Source: an uncultured Eubacteriales bacterium (lineage in GTDB: Bacteria > Bacillota > Clostridia > Lachnospirales > Cellulosilyticaceae). From it: DNA of 64,000 nt. Position 1 is the stretch's first letter, and every line of letters begins with the position of its first letter. Below, piece after piece: positions 62,462 to 64,000 of the stretch. The notes under the pieces were generated by a model. The model was not told the DNA's origin and did not search any database. It saw only the letters and a program-made list of their open reading frames with translations. The position numbers and the translations under genes were made by a program. The DNA lies in NCBI GenBank assembly GCA_900551325.1, contig URVM01000010.1:60753-124752 (forward strand), in the 5' to 3' direction.

Positions 62462-63670
62462 ATGAATATTGGGATATTTACAGACACGTATTTACCACAG
62501 ATTAATGGGGTTGTAAGTTCTATTGTAACCCTAGAAGAACAACTAAAAAAACAAGGACATAATGTGTATATTTTCACTATAAGTCATCCTAAGGCAAATG
62601 ATCAAAAACCTTATGTTTATCGTATACCAAGTTTACCTTTTGTCTTTTTAAAAGACCATCGTGTAGGCATTATTTACTCACAAAAATTAGTAAATCGCGT
62701 AAAAAAACTTAAGTTAGATATTATATTATCTCAAACAGAGTTTTCACTAGGTTTCTTAGCTAAGCTTATCTCTAAGAAAATCAACGTACCTATTGTTCAC
62801 ACATACCACACTATGTATGAAGAATATATGCACTATATTTCTAAAGGGGTGGAATTCTCACCAGAGCTTGCACGTAAATACAGTAAAATGTTTTGTAACA
62901 GTGTAGATGGTGTTGTAGCCCCTACCAATAAGACAAAAGATTTACTCCTTAGCTACGGAGTTAAAAAGCCAATTGAAGTCATACCAACAGGTATTAATTT
63001 TACCCCATTTAGTCCAAGTCGCTATACAAAAAGTGAAGTTGAGGCCTTAAAAGAACAATTTAATTTACCACTAGACTCCCCTACTGTTCTTTTTGTAGGT
63101 CGTATAGCAAAAGAAAAAAGTATTGACTTTGTATTAGAAGCTTTCCCAGCTGTAGTAAGTCGTATTCCAAATGCTAAGTTTTTTATTGTAGGAGATGGCC
63201 CAGAAACAAATCATTTAAGAGAAATGGTAAAAGAACTAGGACTAGAAGATGTGGTTATATTTGCGGGTCTTCAACCATGGGCAACCATTGGTAAGTTCTA
63301 TCAACTTGGAGATGTGTTTGTAAGTGCTTCTGTATCTGAAACACAAGGCTTAACCTTTGCAGAAGCTATGGCAGCAGGACTCCCTGTAGTGGCAAAACAC
63401 GATGAAAGTATTGAAGAACTAGTACAAGATGACTACAACGGCAAGAAGTTTAGTACAAAGGAAGAGCTTTCAGAAGCTCTTATTACGCTACTTGAAGATG
63501 AAGGCTATAGAAAAACTTTATCTGTTCATGCTATTAGTTCAGTCGCTCCACTTTCAGATGAAATCTTTGGACAAAATGCACTGGCATATTATGAACGTAT
63601 TTTAGCTATTACAGAAGAAAAGAAAGCAAAACAAAAGAATAAGAAGCATTTACTTAAACGTGGTAAATAA
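62462..63670 (+). CDS. Glycosyltransferase family 4 (diacylglycerol glucosyltransferase-like)
   Basis: A 402-residue GT-B enzyme: N-terminal MNIGIFTDTYLPQINGVVSS, HTYHTMYEEYMHYI near residue 115, VAPTNKTKDLLLSYG and VLFVGRIAKEKSIDFVLEAF in the nucleotide half, and the E-x7-E motif in SETQGLTFAEAMAAGLPVVA. Closest in style to 1,2-diacylglycerol 3-glucosyltransferases that make membrane glycolipids; the exact acceptor is inferred. ATG with AGAGGGTG. It ends at a strong terminator. Confidence 0.85.
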   Translation: MNIGIFTDTYLPQINGVVSSIVTLEEQLKKQGHNVYIFTISHPKANDQKPYVYRIPSLPFVFLKDHRVGIIYSQKLVNRVKKLKLDIILSQTEFSLGFLAKLISKKINVPIVHTYHTMYEEYMHYISKGVEFSPELARKYSKMFCNSVDGVVAPTNKTKDLLLSYGVKKPIEVIPTGINFTPFSPSRYTKSEVEALKEQFNLPLDSPTVLFVGRIAKEKSIDFVLEAFPAVVSRIPNAKFFIVGDGPETNHLREMVKELGLEDVVIFAGLQPWATIGKFYQLGDVFVSASVSETQGLTFAEAMAAGLPVVAKHDESIEELVQDDYNGKKFSTKEELSEALITLLEDEGYRKTLSVHAISSVAPLSDEIFGQNALAYYERILAITEEKKAKQKNKKHLLKRGK

Positions 63671-63677
63671 ATTTGGT

Positions 63678-63704
63678 GGGACTGCTGATGGCAGTCCCTT
63701 TTTT
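63678..63704 (+). terminator. Terminator of the glycosyltransferase gene
   Basis: GGGACTGC-TGATG-GCAGTCCC followed by six T. Confidence 0.88.
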
Positions 63705-64000
63705 AGTCTTCTTAGGATGTTCCTAGTAGCCTTCTAAGGTTGTTATGGTGTGTACTCTCCTCTACTTGCTCCACTACGTGTTCAAAGAGATATAAGATTC
63801 TTTCCATTAGTCTACACTGGGTGTTGCATGGTAACAGTCTCCTTTATCTAATTCGTTTCATGTTCAGGGAAATGAGACGCAGTACGCTCTGTAGAAGTCT
63901 ACTAGGGTGTCGTGCTGTGAACTGCTCCTACTCCGGCTTCACTTCCGGCGGCTAAGACTGGGTAAGTTCGGCATGAACAAGAACGCCAGAACTCACTTCG
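63705..64000. other. GC-richer noncoding tract, partly 5S-rRNA-like
   Basis: No convincing gene. The last 110 bases are much richer in GC than the window. On the minus strand they read CGAAGTGAGTT, then TTCATGCCGAAC and CGGAAGTGAAGCC, in the same order as conserved 5S rRNA blocks but with about 17 extra bases between the last two. A diverged or interrupted 5S gene continuing past the edge is possible, not proven. Confidence 0.3.

Noticed and set aside
63740..63955. Plus-strand 71-codon frame at the window end
   Set aside because: No SD, Cys/Ser-rich non-protein-like composition, lies in the GC-rich noncoding tract.
1..64000. tRNA genes and prophage
   Set aside because: I saw no cloverleaf with a CCA-type 3' end or GTTCRA loop, and no phage structural or integrase genes anywhere in the window.

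Overview
The window looks like chromosomal DNA of a low-GC, endospore-forming anaerobic member of the Clostridia, probably a Lachnospirales relative such as Cellulosilyticum (inference). Supporting signs are strong Shine-Dalgarno sequences (GGAGG type), many TTG/GTG starts, a T-box leader, the sporulation-type protein YunB, a type III glutamine synthetase, VanW and DUF6483/DUF6054/DUF6514-like proteins, and a desulfoferrodoxin-like protein. Most genes lie on the minus strand.

Layout. 0-10 kb: a partial sugar O-acetyltransferase, a YbaN-type membrane protein, a YfcC carrier paired with an M20 amidohydrolase, two small membrane-anchored proteins, brnQ behind a T-box leader, and a lipoprotein. 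10-29 kb: an accessory region with a PadR/membrane-protein operon, two pairs of heterodimeric ABC exporters (13.2-16.8 and 25.3-28.9 kb), a cupin, a frameshifted Abi-family gene with a candidate upstream RNA, an ECF sigma/anti-sigma operon with a matching autoregulatory promoter, a GH29 fucosidase, and a LytTR/GHKL regulator pair. It also carries many decayed gene ends and repeated hairpins. 29-35.5 kb: rlmD, a PilZ protein, a SatD/DUF3307/SatD-HTH cluster behind a 29-bp repeat, a ParB-like protein and an HTH protein fused to a superoxide-reductase-like module. 35.5-36.1 kb: no gene, but a candidate structured RNA. 36-48.7 kb: small single genes (GNATs, nitroreductase, lipoproteins, a methyltransferase, a lone dnaN) with several frameshifted or decayed ORFs. 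48.7-63.7 kb: conserved chromosomal genes (yebC, yigZ, hflX, glnN, yunB, class A PBP, VanW protein, UvrD-type helicase, GT4 glycosyltransferase). The final 300 bases are GC-richer and non-coding, with some 5S-rRNA-like sequence on the minus strand.

How genes work together. The YfcC/M20 pair fits uptake and hydrolysis of acylated amino acids or peptides. The ECF/anti-sigma pair overlaps by ATGA and is preceded by an ECF-type promoter. Each ABC pair overlaps and probably forms a heterodimer. The SatD/DUF3307 cluster keeps cyclase-like metal motifs in both SatD proteins and is the best candidate for an uncharacterised signalling module. Five reading frames (abi, the 36.7-kb small gene, DUF6483, a GNAT tail, the 48.0-kb small gene) are broken by apparent single-base indels, three of them within A/T homopolymers. 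This needs a read-level check before calling them pseudogenes.
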